Assembly (NCBI GenBank): GCA_013397115.1
Contig: VWZW01005507.1
Coordinates: 589,660-653,659, forward strand
Direction of reading: 5' to 3'
DNA: 64,000 bases
From: Edolisoma coerulescens
Lineage: Eukaryota > Chordata > Aves > Passeriformes > Campephagidae
A program made the translations under genes and the position numbers. This document shows, piece by piece, positions 54,136-64,000 of this stretch (positions are counted from its first letter, which is position 1; every line of letters starts with the position of its first letter). The notes beneath the pieces were generated by a model. That model was not told the DNA's origin and did no database searches. It worked only from the letters and a program-made list of their open reading frames with translations.

Positions 54136-56504
54136 AATAATTTAAAAACTAAACCCACAAAAAGGCTAATGTAGTTTCACACAACTAGAAAAAAAAAAGT
54201 CTTATATCTTGCACTACTATTGTCTTCTGTAAAGAAAACAATAACACTTAAAAACAAGAGAATGAAAATACCCAGCAAATGTTCTGACACTAAACTACAG
54301 TGGGATGGAGCCAATTCCTTAAAACCAAATAATGGGACTGCTAACACAGCAATGCAATTTCCTCTGCCATTTCCACCTGTGAGTATCAAAAACTGTTTTC
54401 CAGTTTTCAAAAGCCTTAAAGTATTGCCACATTGCTCAACACCTGAATCATGGAAAACCACTCATGGAATCAACCATTTGATGATTCAAAATTACCTGAA
54501 AAACTACCTGTATGTTTTTCCACATAATTTCAGATCAATTCAATTGATGTTTTTAATGTGTCAGGTGTCTGAGAGCTGCACTTAGATCTTTGTTTTCACA
54601 ATATTATTATTCAGTCCTTCTACTGTGGGGAGGGGAGGTGGTTATTCCAGATTAAAGTGCGCAGTGCCTTTTCAAGGGTAAATTAGAAATTAAAGCAGGA
54701 TGAGATCAGGGAAGATTACCAGGCACTGTTCACAAAATGAGCATAAATAAATCAAAGGAATATAAATCAGAGCATGTATTTCTTGGCAGACTGATTCAAT
54801 TTTGAAAACTGAAGTGTCACAGGCTTCATTAAAAAAAAAAAAATATCCAGCAATAAAGCTCACTTTTTTTTTCCAGAAGTAACCTATTTCATGCCAATTC
54901 ACAGCTACTCCTGTGAAGTATTGCTTTCACCTCATGTGTTTTCAAATACAAGAAGCATTTACAAAATAAATACATGTGTTTGTATAGCAAAGAATTACTG
55001 CAAACATATACTTTTGATTTCCCCACATCTGGAAATGCCGTTAGGTTATGTGAGGCTTTTAGTCCATCATGGGAAAGCTGTAAGAAACTAACACACAGGA
55101 ATCCATACAAAACAAACAAAAATTCATTACAAATAAGAAGAACAAAGTTTTTCAAGTCTTTAAAAAAAAAGAAAGAAAAAAAAACCCAAAAAAATGTCCC
55201 CCCAAAACCCTGAATAAATCAACTGGTAGACCGTCACGCTAGCCAAAACCCAACAGATCATCTTTTTTCTGAGACTGCAATTCAAAGAATCAGCACTGAA
55301 AATGAAGATGCAGCAGAGAATATTAAGTTTTTTCACATGATTTGGACTACCAGATAAAGGTCTAAGCAAGCTGTGATTCCTCTATCCACACAGGGACCAC
55401 AATTCTGCAGTACAAACTTCATTAGTAAGAATTCTTCCAAGTGAACTCAACTAGACAAGCAGAGCTGAAGGTTTATCCCTTCCATACCCAGCAAACACAA
55501 ATGTGCAATAGCAACAACACCCAGCCTTTCTCCCCAGTAATGATCACCCAGCTCTCCAGAGAGATAAAGGCAAAATGTAAAGCACTGATCCTGCTGACAC
55601 CCTTTCCTACCTCTCTAAGCCTCTATGCATCTTCACTCCCTGCTGGATCCAGGTATCTCTGTGATCATCATTAGCAGCTGAGGTCACAGGAGTGCCATTG
55701 GGGGTACTGTCTCCCAAGCACACAACCCATACACCCACTCACAAAAGCACCAATATGGGTCACAAATCCCACCAGCACTGCACCAACTTATTGACTCTCC
55801 AGGGGGCAAGGCCAGCTAAGTACCATATGCTTCTTCCAAGGTAAAATTAAAAGTGGATCCACACACGAAGAGATGGTATTACTCCCACAAAAGCAGTGCA
55901 AATACTTCCACTACCTGATGCAAAGACTAATTTAAGACATTTTCTTGTATAAAGACACACAGATGAAATGGCACACAAACTATTTTTATATGGCTTTTCT
56001 AGTTAAGCTCATGCTCTCGTTAGGGTATCTCAAAGGAGACCATTTTATCAACATCTGTTTACCAGGCTTGGCACATATGCCAATTCCAGCACTTTCTCAG
56101 TTTGTAAAGAAAAACAAACAAACAAAAAAAATTAAAAGCATGCAGAGCCAAACATACACAATACTTCAGGACGCATCCAAGTAGACAGAAGTCTGCTTGA
56201 GAAAAGCAAAATTATACCAGTGATGTGTGAGGGCAGGGAAGCAGCAAGCTGTACAACTAAAAAAACTTTGCCCAGTTTGTCCTCACCTGGGCCAAGGTCT
56301 TCTCAGAAGTTATTTCTCTTCCCGGCCACCTGGTACAGTCACAGGTCATCAAAAAGCTACTCTGTATTTCATAGCCAAAACCGAGAGCATCAGCAAAAAG
56401 AACAGCCAGACTCTGCTACATACTGCCAGATTTGAAGGGCTCGGGGAAAAAAGGAAATGAATCTCTGTATCAGTTCAGTTGCAGCAGAGAGATTCCAGGA
56501 CCTT
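54136..56504. other. No supported gene
   Basis: AT-rich, with A-rich runs near 54829-54842 and 55160-55195. No exon-like segment was recognised. Confidence 0.6.
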
Positions 56505-56905
56505 CCCCTGGGCAAACGCAGATGTACAGCGGGAGCTGCTCCTGCCAGCCCCAGACCAAGCAGAGGAGGCCGCCAGGGTCCCCGAGCCCCGGCTGCTGTG
56601 CCCGGGGGAATACGGCACCGGCAGCACCGCCGGGACACCGAGCCGCGGCTGAGCCTCCTCCCGCCCGGGCTGCCCTATTTGAGCCCTCTGTTGTTCTCCC
56701 AGGTCACACCGCTCCCCGCCCCCCGGAGCCCCCACCTTCTCCTCCAGCCCGGGGATTCTCCAATCAAAGCAGATAAGCGCGTCATGTGAGGGATGGCAGA
56801 CACGCCGAGGGGAATTTCCCAGAGCTTCACCGCACCTGCAGCATCCACGGATACGGGAGATTTCCAGTGTGAAAACGACAAGCCAAGCAGGGGTGCCAAA
56901 GTATC
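56505..56905. promoter_or_regulatory. CpG-rich island, candidate promoter or enhancer
   Basis: I count about 26 CpGs between 56530 and 56880, in a window where hundreds of bases usually pass with one or two. GC is high across the block and falls sharply on both sides. Open frames on both strands follow from the composition. A possible minus-strand donor, GGAGAAG|GTGGGG, lies at 56736/56737, so a short non-coding first exon is conceivable. The island is about 6.5 kb to the left of the GC-rich exon at 63.26 kb. It could therefore be an alternative promoter inside intron 1 of that gene, a separate divergent transcript start, or an enhancer. Confidence 0.5.
56760..56820. promoter_or_regulatory. 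Cluster of CCAAT, TCF/LEF-like, GATA, E-box and kB-like motifs
   Basis: Within 61 bp of the CpG island are CCAAT (56760-56764), ATCAAAG (56763-56769, TCF/LEF type), AGATAAG (56771-56777, GATA consensus), TCATGTGA (56782-56789, MITF/TFE-type E-box) and GGGGAATTTCCC (56809-56820), which matches the NF-kB consensus. Single motifs are common by chance; the density and the CpG context are what make this worth recording. Confidence 0.35.
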
Positions 56906-59900
56906 CACGTTACCTGCAACTCACAGCTCCTATGCCAGACTGCAGCACCTCATTTGCAATCTGCTCTGATATACCTGCAACCACATTCCATCTTCCCTTG
57001 TCATTTAATGTATGACAACTATTCCTAAACATCTTTTGCTAGGGAAGCAGTACACAAATAACACAGGCTGAAAGACCAGAAAGCAATAATTACTCAGTCT
57101 ATTCTTTGCTGATGTCAGACATGCAGTACAGCTCTCCAAATCCACCAGAGCACCCAATTAATCTGCACTAATCCTCAAGAACTATATCTGAAAAACAAAT
57201 AGTAAAATCAAATCATCCAACAGCCTCCGCCTGCCTTCCAGCCACCACACCATGCTACCCAACCTCTCCTTTAACAGATCTGTGCTTCCTTCTCATCTCT
57301 GCAAACAAACCTACAGAGAATTCAGCAGCCTCTCTCCCTGCCTTCTTCAGCAATGCTCTTCTTTCCATGATCACGGTCCTTCATAAAAAAAATTATACCA
57401 ATTCTGTTGGGTTCAGCAGATCGCATCAGCCTTGCCAAAGAAACCACTCCATTGCTCTATTTCCTACTTCCCAACAAGGCATTCATATTCCATTTCAACT
57501 CACACTTCACCGAGAAGAATTCTGTATGAATTATCCTAATTTGTGTATTTCATAACAAACAGGCTCTCACTGCAGCTATCAATTCCTTTCTTCCCTCTGT
57601 TTCCTTTCAGCAGTGGCAGCAGCAGTCTAATGGCAGAGATGGAGACAAGCACCCTGGATCCAGCACACAGCCTCAGCTGAGAGGAGAGTACACAACATCT
57701 GTACGTGCAACAAGTACAGCACATGCAGCAACATCCCCAAAAGCTTGGGAAAGAAATCCAAAAGGCAAATGTGAGAGACATGGCAATTTCAGGCAAGGGA
57801 AATTAAAATGTTCAAGAAGTAGAAAAATGGGAACAGCAAAACCCGTAGAGTTTTGGAATGGTCTACAAGATCAAGGAGGAAAAAAATGCCACTTTGGTAA
57901 GAAAAGTTCTTTCATCCGACCTATCTTGTTCAAGACCACAGCTTACATCTCAGAGAACTCCCTTATTACTTGTTATTTTCCACATCATCAGTGTTCACAG
58001 GATCATGGAAACTCCACATCACTGGGATCCAAGAGATGCTCCTTATTAACCTTTCAAGTTCTTATTCTCTTTTGCCCCCTTTATTAGTCACTGACCTCCT
58101 GGCTGATTGCTTCCAGTCTGCAGGAGCGTGTGTGCTCAAGTTGAATGTAGAAATTGTTAGAAAAGGAAATTTATCTGTAACTTCAAGAATAAAGAGCCTG
58201 CTCTTTAATACCTTTCTCATACCCATTTCCTCCTTACTTAAGTGCACCCAAACATTTCTGAAGCTGAATATATTCTCTCTTGGCTGGCATATTGCTAAAC
58301 CAACTGCAGACATAAATTACTTTTATGTAACTATTTCATAGGTGGATGACATTTGTAAATTTTTTATCTTCATAACTGTAAAAGGTGTTACACATAAAAA
58401 CAACAGAATAGTAATACCAAGCCTAGATTAAGACTTTTGAAGTAAACGGTCTCCTGGTACAACATCTGAGAAGGAACAACGTAGAGGATTTAATTTGAAC
58501 AGTCCCTTTTTAATCCAGCATCTGTAATGTTACACGTCTTCTCAAGGTCTTCTAGGCTGCAAGTCTGGCTCACAAAGCAAGTTACAATTTGAGAGCCCCA
58601 AAGTCAACTGAACAGAACCAGTTTCTTCAGAATCGAGAGGGCAAAGGCATGTGGTTACTTCAGCAACACCAATTTCCACCACTCTGCAAACAGACCTTAC
58701 AATAGAGCACATTCCACACAGGCTGTCTCACCTCATTTCCCTAAAGCTCCCAGTTATTGTTACTGGGGAAAGAACGGGCTCTTACTCTGAGGAAAGATCA
58801 AACAAGGGACTCTCAGCTCTCTCATGAGGTGTAGGGCCTCATGGTGGTACAATTATACCTCCCATATAAAATGGAAAGCAGGGCTCTAACTTTGGATATA
58901 TGACAGCTGCCAACCAACTTCTTAACTCACATTTTGATCCCTGGCTATTGCAAAAAGAAAGGTGAGAGACAGACTATGAGGAATTAGGAGCACTTGTGGG
59001 TTATAGATTTTTTATCAGGTGGCATGCAGCAATTGCATAAAGTCAGATTATGGATTCACCTACGAGGTGGTCATGAAACAGCACTTCAAGGACAAGGGAT
59101 GCTCCACACCATATCCATGTCTTTGTGATCAGTGGTGTCTGGTCCATGACGAGCTATCAGTCATAGGTGGGACAGGATCACGACTGAGCTTAACAAGACT
59201 GACTGGCGATAGAAAAGAATGGGAAACCACAAAGAGATCAAAGGAACAGCCCCATCTGCCACAGAAACCTCCACCGTGCAAAAGGCAAGTGGCCTTAAAA
59301 GCTGGATACCTTGTACTTCTCCCTTTTCATGAGCAGATGCACTGCAGTAGGGCAACCTAACCTTCCAGTGACACCCGCACTGCTCCCCAGGAAAAGGCTC
59401 TCTCCCACAGGAAGACTGACTGGTGCTTCCTACAATTCCAAAGGTGAAATGAAACATTATAACCATGTAGAAATACCATCTATCCAAGGCTAGTAACAAT
59501 GGAAACAGGACACTATGACTTCATATTAGTCTAGGAGGCTCTTCAGAGGAGAGGAAGATGAAGGTTTTGTCTCATTCTTCTCCAAAAATCAAGATTCTTT
59601 TGCTGTTGCACAGGTACAACTTTAACAAGTACTTCTTTCAAGTGGCTGATACGTAGAATGACTTGCAAGGCAAACTGACAAAAGAAGCCACAGCACTTCA
59701 CTACCTCATACAAGCTGATGTTGGTTTTCAAAAGGAGAGGATGCAAGTACCGATTTTCCTCCACGATCCCTCGCAGGGAAAAATATCAGCAGCCCATCAC
59801 CCAGAAGTCTGCTGGAGAGGAATCTCTAAAGCCACGGTTGTGCTGCACCATCTATTTCTGTGACTCGCATAAGCTGCTTGGGAGCATCTTGCCCTGAAAA

Positions 59901-62885
59901 TTGCAGGTTCCTGGCATTAGTGCTCCGAGGACAGCACCAAAAGGGTTGGCCTGATGCTGTTTCCCATGTTGTGGCACTCTGTTCCAGGCACTCAGATACA
60001 TTAGCATGTCTTTCTGGAAGAGGGAACTTACTACTAGGCCTAATTAATTAATTCCAGAATGGCTGGGAATCTGTCTTCTTCCATAGTTTCACAAGCCTCT
60101 TTACCCATATTTACTAAACCTCCAGAAACCACTACCACCATAAGAAGATGCGTGAGGACCAACAAGATAGATTTTCATAATTTCGTGTTCACAGGGCAAG
60201 ACATTAGCAAAGCAGGATGGTTAATGCCAAAGCACGGTATCTTTGGTATTTATACCGTTGATATCCCATGTATTCTAACCCCCTACAGGTCAGCTCTTCG
60301 GAAAACAAAGTCCAAAAATCACATTCTTTTTCTGCACAAGCAAGAGGACCACAAAACCTGCTCCCAGAAAGTCCTGCCAAATAAAATTTATCTGAGCCTT
60401 TGATGCATGCACATAGGTAATTTTGATGTGGTCCTATGCATGAATCTTTCATAAGAATAAGATGTCCTAAACAGTATAATCAAAAAACTTTCGAAGAGTT
60501 AACAGGCTGGATCATAGACACCTCCACTGTGTGCAACTTCTGCAGACATCAAAGAGTCTTCCCCAAACCAGATGCATTACGTATCTTGCAAAATTAGTAA
60601 ATGTACTCAAGCCATCAATTTTGCAATTTCTGAAGTAGCACAATGCATCTATTTATTAGAGAATGGAACTAAGCCCAGGCTGCTGATTAGCCATCCTACA
60701 AATAATGCTTATGCAACCCTTCGTAATGATTTCCACTAACAACCAACCAGAGATTTTATGACTTGGAAAATTTCACTTCTAAACCAATTTACAACACTTC
60801 CCAAAATCTAATGGGACAGATGATTGAAACTACAGAGGAAACCAGCCTTCTCCAAAATCAATGAGGTACAATTTTCGTAAGCAGCCTCTCTTAGGTAAGA
60901 TGCCTGCATCAAGGTTTGGTTCTCATTTCTAAAATTCTCATAACTACTGCTCTGTCCCTTCCTCCCTTTCCTCTAGAAAAGGGACTAATTCAATTTTAAG
61001 GAAAATATTAAAACAGCAGTTTCAGACTTCAGTCTCTGGCAAATTACAAACAGGAAGGAATAGCAATTGAGCTGTTAAAACCACCAAGGAAAGCAAACCA
61101 CAGAACAATTCGAAAAGACCACAAAAAAAGGACAAGACAAAAAATGAAAAAGAAATATAAAACAAGTCACTTCGGTAAGCACAAAACTTATATCCCTACA
61201 AGCTTTCAACACAGTATACCTAAGCCTGGTGAAAATGAAGCCATCAGTTCCTACACAGCTGTAACAAATACTTGACAGACTTCCAGCATAGTCCCAAGTT
61301 CTTCATCACAGCCAGATATTACTGGAACAAATGCCCAAAGTCTGCAACAGAAGTCAGCAGTGCATACCAAGCCCAAACAACTCGTCATTGTTTTTGAAAA
61401 GGTGAAAACAACACAATATTTTGTGTGAAACATAACAAAGAAGTATTTCCTCTGTCAGTAAGGGACATACAAATGACTTCTCTTTCCTGCCCCTTTTGGT
61501 CTTTCTCTCTTCCCCTTCAAGGTTCTGTCTTCCCTGCATTCTAAGAAAAAGCAGAGAGTCTAGGTTATGCATAAATTCATGACAGAAAACACTATTTTAG
61601 AACAAAGCTCCTGTGCGTGGGTGCATGTCTTTAAAATAAAAGGCATTGTTACTCTACCAAGTGCGTATCTGCAGCCAGCAATCAAATCAGATCCTCACAT
61701 TTTATTTTGACAGCCACACAGTTATATTTTCACCAGAGGTTTGACTTTCATATCAATACCTGTTTTTTAGCGATATCATCAGGAGATGAATCAAAACTGA
61801 CACGTGAAGGCACAGTGGTATTAATGGTTGTGGAAGAGAATTCTCATCCTAGAGCTCTGTAATTTATTTTTAATTACTTCACGAAGTTACCAGTTGCAGG
61901 GAGGAATAAATCTGTTCCCAACTCGTATTTAGAAACTGTCTCTGTACAACACAAAATTGCTCGGCTCTATATAACAATAATTATTTTGTGGTACATGGCA
62001 CTATTAGGTACCCTTGATCTGGTGAAAGCCTGCAAGTACTGTGGTCATAACTCTTCCAGAAGTTGGAGAAATTAACCTGGCGTAGTATCAGCTTCCTAAC
62101 ACTGCTCAGGTAAACTACAGAATACAACCCTGAACACAAACATGTTACGAAAGAATCTGCTCCATCCTCTCACAGGATCCAAAATGTGACACTTTCCCGA
62201 GGACCCTCGTTAGCACCAATTATTAAACTGAAATTTCCATGGTGCAACAGCAAGCGAAGTTTGAGAAACACAAATGTTATTTACGTATTAAGAGAGGATG
62301 ACGCGCACTTTACTGAAGATTTATACTGTGTAAGACTTTGACTCTGCGTAGCCCCTACCATCCACCTTTCCTACAGATCCATCCCCACGGACACTTTAAC
62401 ATTATATAAACTCCCCCTGAGATAAAGATTATTCTATAACTTTCTAAAATCATCTCCCTTTGAGAAAGTATTACCTAACAAACACACATTAAATACCTCA
62501 CAAGTGCATTAGATCCCTAGATCTACTAGATGCCAGCATAAAAGAATATTTGTAATTTATTTTGAGATACTAAGAAAAAAAAGAAGCCAAGGCTGGATAA
62601 CTGTAACTGGAAAGGATAAACAGGATTAAGTAACAGGTGTCTGACTGTACATAATTCAAAGCTGTGCATGGAATACAGTGCACAGCCTTGGAATGGCTAT
62701 GGAATGGAAAGGGAAACATTGCTTTTGCACCTTGCTTTGAAAATTACCACTACGTGATTTAAAAACGTCTTGTAAATCATAACCACACAGACAGAGGCAA
62801 CAGGAGCACTTGTATCCCCAGAGACCTTTGGATACATATGAAAGAAAACAAACAATCTTCAAAGGTGAGCCTGCCTTCCTCCCGG
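56906..62885. other. No supported gene
   Basis: Non-repetitive-looking DNA, mostly AT-rich, with open frames at 57970-58341 and 59019-59360 on the plus strand that lack splice context. The stretch at about 59020-60000 is somewhat richer in GC. If the minus-strand first exon at 63.26 kb is real, this is the 5' part of its first intron. Confidence 0.5.
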
Positions 62886-62947
62886 GGGAAAAAAAAAAAG
62901 GAAAAAGAAAAAGGAAAAAAAAAAGAAAAAAAAAGAAGAAAAAAAAC
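62886..62947. repeat. Purine-only A/G tract
   Basis: About 60 bp of only A and G (AAAAAGG, GAAAAAG and AAGAAG blocks). Most of it, from 62900 on, recurs at 63298. Such mirror-like purine tracts can form triplex DNA and often break assemblies. Confidence 0.9.
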
Positions 62948-63179
62948 CCCACTGCAAGAAAGATATACTTAACTACACAGAAACATTTGTCATACCGCCC
63001 AGCACTGACAAAATCCGGATACACTCAGAAACTACAGCAGCGAGGATGAGGGGAAGACTCCAATGGCCAGGCGCACACACACCGGGATCCACACACGGAT
63101 CCACACACGGATCCACACGGACACGCGTGTGTGCACAGAGGTACGTGAATGTGACACGCACACACACGTGTGTGCACAG
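62900..63179. repeat. Left copy of a 280-bp near-identical block
   Basis: Matches 63298-63577 base for base at an offset of 398, except for A at 62963 against T at 63361. It runs from the purine tract through unique sequence (ACCCCACTGCAAGAAAG onward) into CACACGGATC repeats and stops exactly at the single N at 63180. The near identity and the exact N boundaries point to false duplication in the assembly. Confidence 0.9.
63087..63179. repeat. CACACGGATC-type tandem repeat with CACGTG palindromes
   Basis: ACACACGGATCC is repeated about three times, followed by ACACGCGTGTGTGCAC and CACACACGTGTGTG, a perfect 14-bp palindrome centred on a CACGTG E-box. Alternating purine/pyrimidine sequence of this kind can adopt Z-DNA. 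The same array recurs at 63485-63577. Confidence 0.85.
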
Positions 63180-63180
63180 N
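63180..63180. other. Single-N assembly join
   Basis: A single N separates the left duplicate from the GC-rich contig; the sequence character changes abruptly at this base. Confidence 0.95.
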
Positions 63181-63256
63181 GCGCGAAGCCGCGGCCAGCC
63201 CCGCGGCCGCCCCCCGTCCCCCCCGCCTCAATGGTGGCCGCTCCCGCCGCCCTTAC

Positions 63257-63296
63257 CTCAGGCGCCGAGGCTGCTTCCTCCTCTTCCTCCTCTTCC
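63257..63296 (-). CDS. 3' end of a probable first coding exon, Glu-rich, partial
   Basis: Inside the GC-rich contig 63181-63296, the minus strand reads into GCGCCTGAG|GTAAGGGCGG, a consensus splice donor at 63256/63257. The 40 nt before it are open in one frame as EEEEEEEAASAPE, ending exactly at a codon boundary. A second frame reads KRRKRRKQPRRL and the third has a stop at its 3' end. CpG density is high, typical of a 5' exon in a CpG-island promoter. The start codon and 5' part are lost: the contig ends at an N at 63297 and what follows is duplicated flank. The gene would be transcribed leftwards with a long first intron. The short acidic peptide is too generic to name the gene, and it may even be a 5' untranslated region. 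Confidence 0.5.
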
Positions 63297-63297
63297 N
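63297..63297. other. Single-N assembly join
   Basis: A single N between the exon contig and the right duplicate; the 5' part of the putative exon is missing here. Confidence 0.95.
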
Positions 63298-63577
63298 GGA
63301 AAAAGAAAAAGGAAAAAAAAAAGAAAAAAAAAGAAGAAAAAAAACCCCACTGCAAGAAAGTTATACTTAACTACACAGAAACATTTGTCATACCGCCCAG
63401 CACTGACAAAATCCGGATACACTCAGAAACTACAGCAGCGAGGATGAGGGGAAGACTCCAATGGCCAGGCGCACACACACCGGGATCCACACACGGATCC
63501 ACACACGGATCCACACGGACACGCGTGTGTGCACAGAGGTACGTGAATGTGACACGCACACACACGTGTGTGCACAG
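63298..63577. repeat. Right copy of a 280-bp near-identical block
   Basis: Second copy of 62900-63179 with one base difference. Unlike the left copy it continues without a break into the TGACAG/CACACG minisatellite, so this copy is more likely to be in its true position. Confidence 0.9.
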
Positions 63578-63826
63578 CCGGACGTGTCTGTCCCACACAG
63601 GCGTGTGACACGCAGACACACCTACGTGACACACACCCGTGTATGACAGACCCACATGTGTGACAGGCACACGTGTGACAGGCACACGCATGACAGCCCC
63701 ACAAGGATATGAGGGACCCACACGGTGACAGACGCCGTAGGTGACAGCCCCACACGCTTGTGACAGCCCTGCATGTCTGACCGCCCCACACGCTCCTGAC
63801 CGCCCCACACGCTCGCGCGCGTCCAT
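63578..63826. repeat. Degenerate 15-20 bp minisatellite (TGACAG...CACACG)
   Basis: Roughly eleven units of the type TGACAGSCMCACRYG. The left ones are richer in GTGACACACAC and the right ones become TGACCGCCCCACACGCTC. Unit length varies from about 15 to 20 bp with a few longer interruptions. It ends in GCGCGCG and then the terminal gap. Long open frames across it are repeat artefacts. Confidence 0.88.
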
Positions 63827-64000
63827 NNNNNNNNNNNNNNNNNNNNNNNNNNNNNNNNNNNNNNNNNNNNNNNNNNNNNNNNNNNNNNNNNNNNNNNNNN
63901 NNNNNNNNNNNNNNNNNNNNNNNNNNNNNNNNNNNNNNNNNNNNNNNNNNNNNNNNNNNNNNNNNNNNNNNNNNNNNNNNNNNNNNNNNNNNNNNNNNNN
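63827..64000. other. Assembly gap (N run to window end)
   Basis: All N. The GC-rich promoter and the rest of the putative first exon may lie in or beyond this gap. Confidence 0.99.

Noticed and set aside
63231..63296. Plus-strand ATG opening MVAAPAALTSGAEAASSSS in the GC-rich contig
   Set aside because: The start context is poor (T at -3), the frame runs into the N, and the serine run is only the reverse strand of the Glu codons. The minus-strand donor explains the sequence better.
63032..63826. Long open frames of 100-180 codons across the right edge on both strands
   Set aside because: They cross Ns and tandem repeats; the His/Thr/Cys/Val-rich peptides are translated CACACG/TGACAG units.
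1..64000. tRNA, rRNA and CRISPR arrays
   Set aside because: I looked for B-box-like GGTTCGAATCC and regularly spaced direct repeats and found none. The only regular arrays are the minisatellite at the right edge and short microsatellites.

Overview
This 64 kb window looks like avian (bird) nuclear DNA. The basis is three truncated CR1 LINE copies whose 3' ends carry the bird-type tail (pairing of a 'cccttccca'-like block with an 'attctgtg'-like end), an AT-rich background with short GC-rich islands, many A/T homopolymers, and no bacterial-style gene packing. A crocodilian or turtle source is not excluded. No complete protein-coding gene can be recognised. Apart from the right edge, the window behaves like a long intron and/or intergenic desert.

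Right edge (62.9-64.0 kb). A 116-bp GC-rich contig bounded by single Ns carries the best gene signal in the window: a minus-strand exon end with a consensus splice donor (GAG|GTAAGG) and a Glu-rich reading frame. It probably ends the first exon of a minus-strand gene whose intron 1 would run leftwards into this window. The contig sits between two 280-bp blocks that differ at a single base I could find, which looks like false duplication at a gap. The second block passes into a CACACG/TGACAG minisatellite and then a terminal N gap.

56.5-56.9 kb is a second CpG-rich island with CCAAT, TCF/LEF-like, GATA, TCATGTGA and NF-kB-like motifs; it is a candidate alternative promoter or enhancer.

0-56 kb holds scattered signals. 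There are CR1 fragments at 6.6, 39.2 and 53.9 kb. A 392-bp unit repeated 1.4 times at 40.7-41.2 kb resembles an LTR. One unusually long minus-strand open frame lies at 23.6-24.2 kb. Several exon-like segments have matched splice signals, the best at 9.15-9.27 kb on the minus strand. GC-rich blocks lie near 1.0, 8.6, 19.0-19.7, 27.6 and 47.3 kb. A 6-N gap sits in a homopolymer at 50.18 kb. The exon candidates do not join into one transcript that I can defend, they lie on both strands, and some must be chance. I saw no tRNA or rRNA gene, CRISPR array or intact mobile-element coding region.
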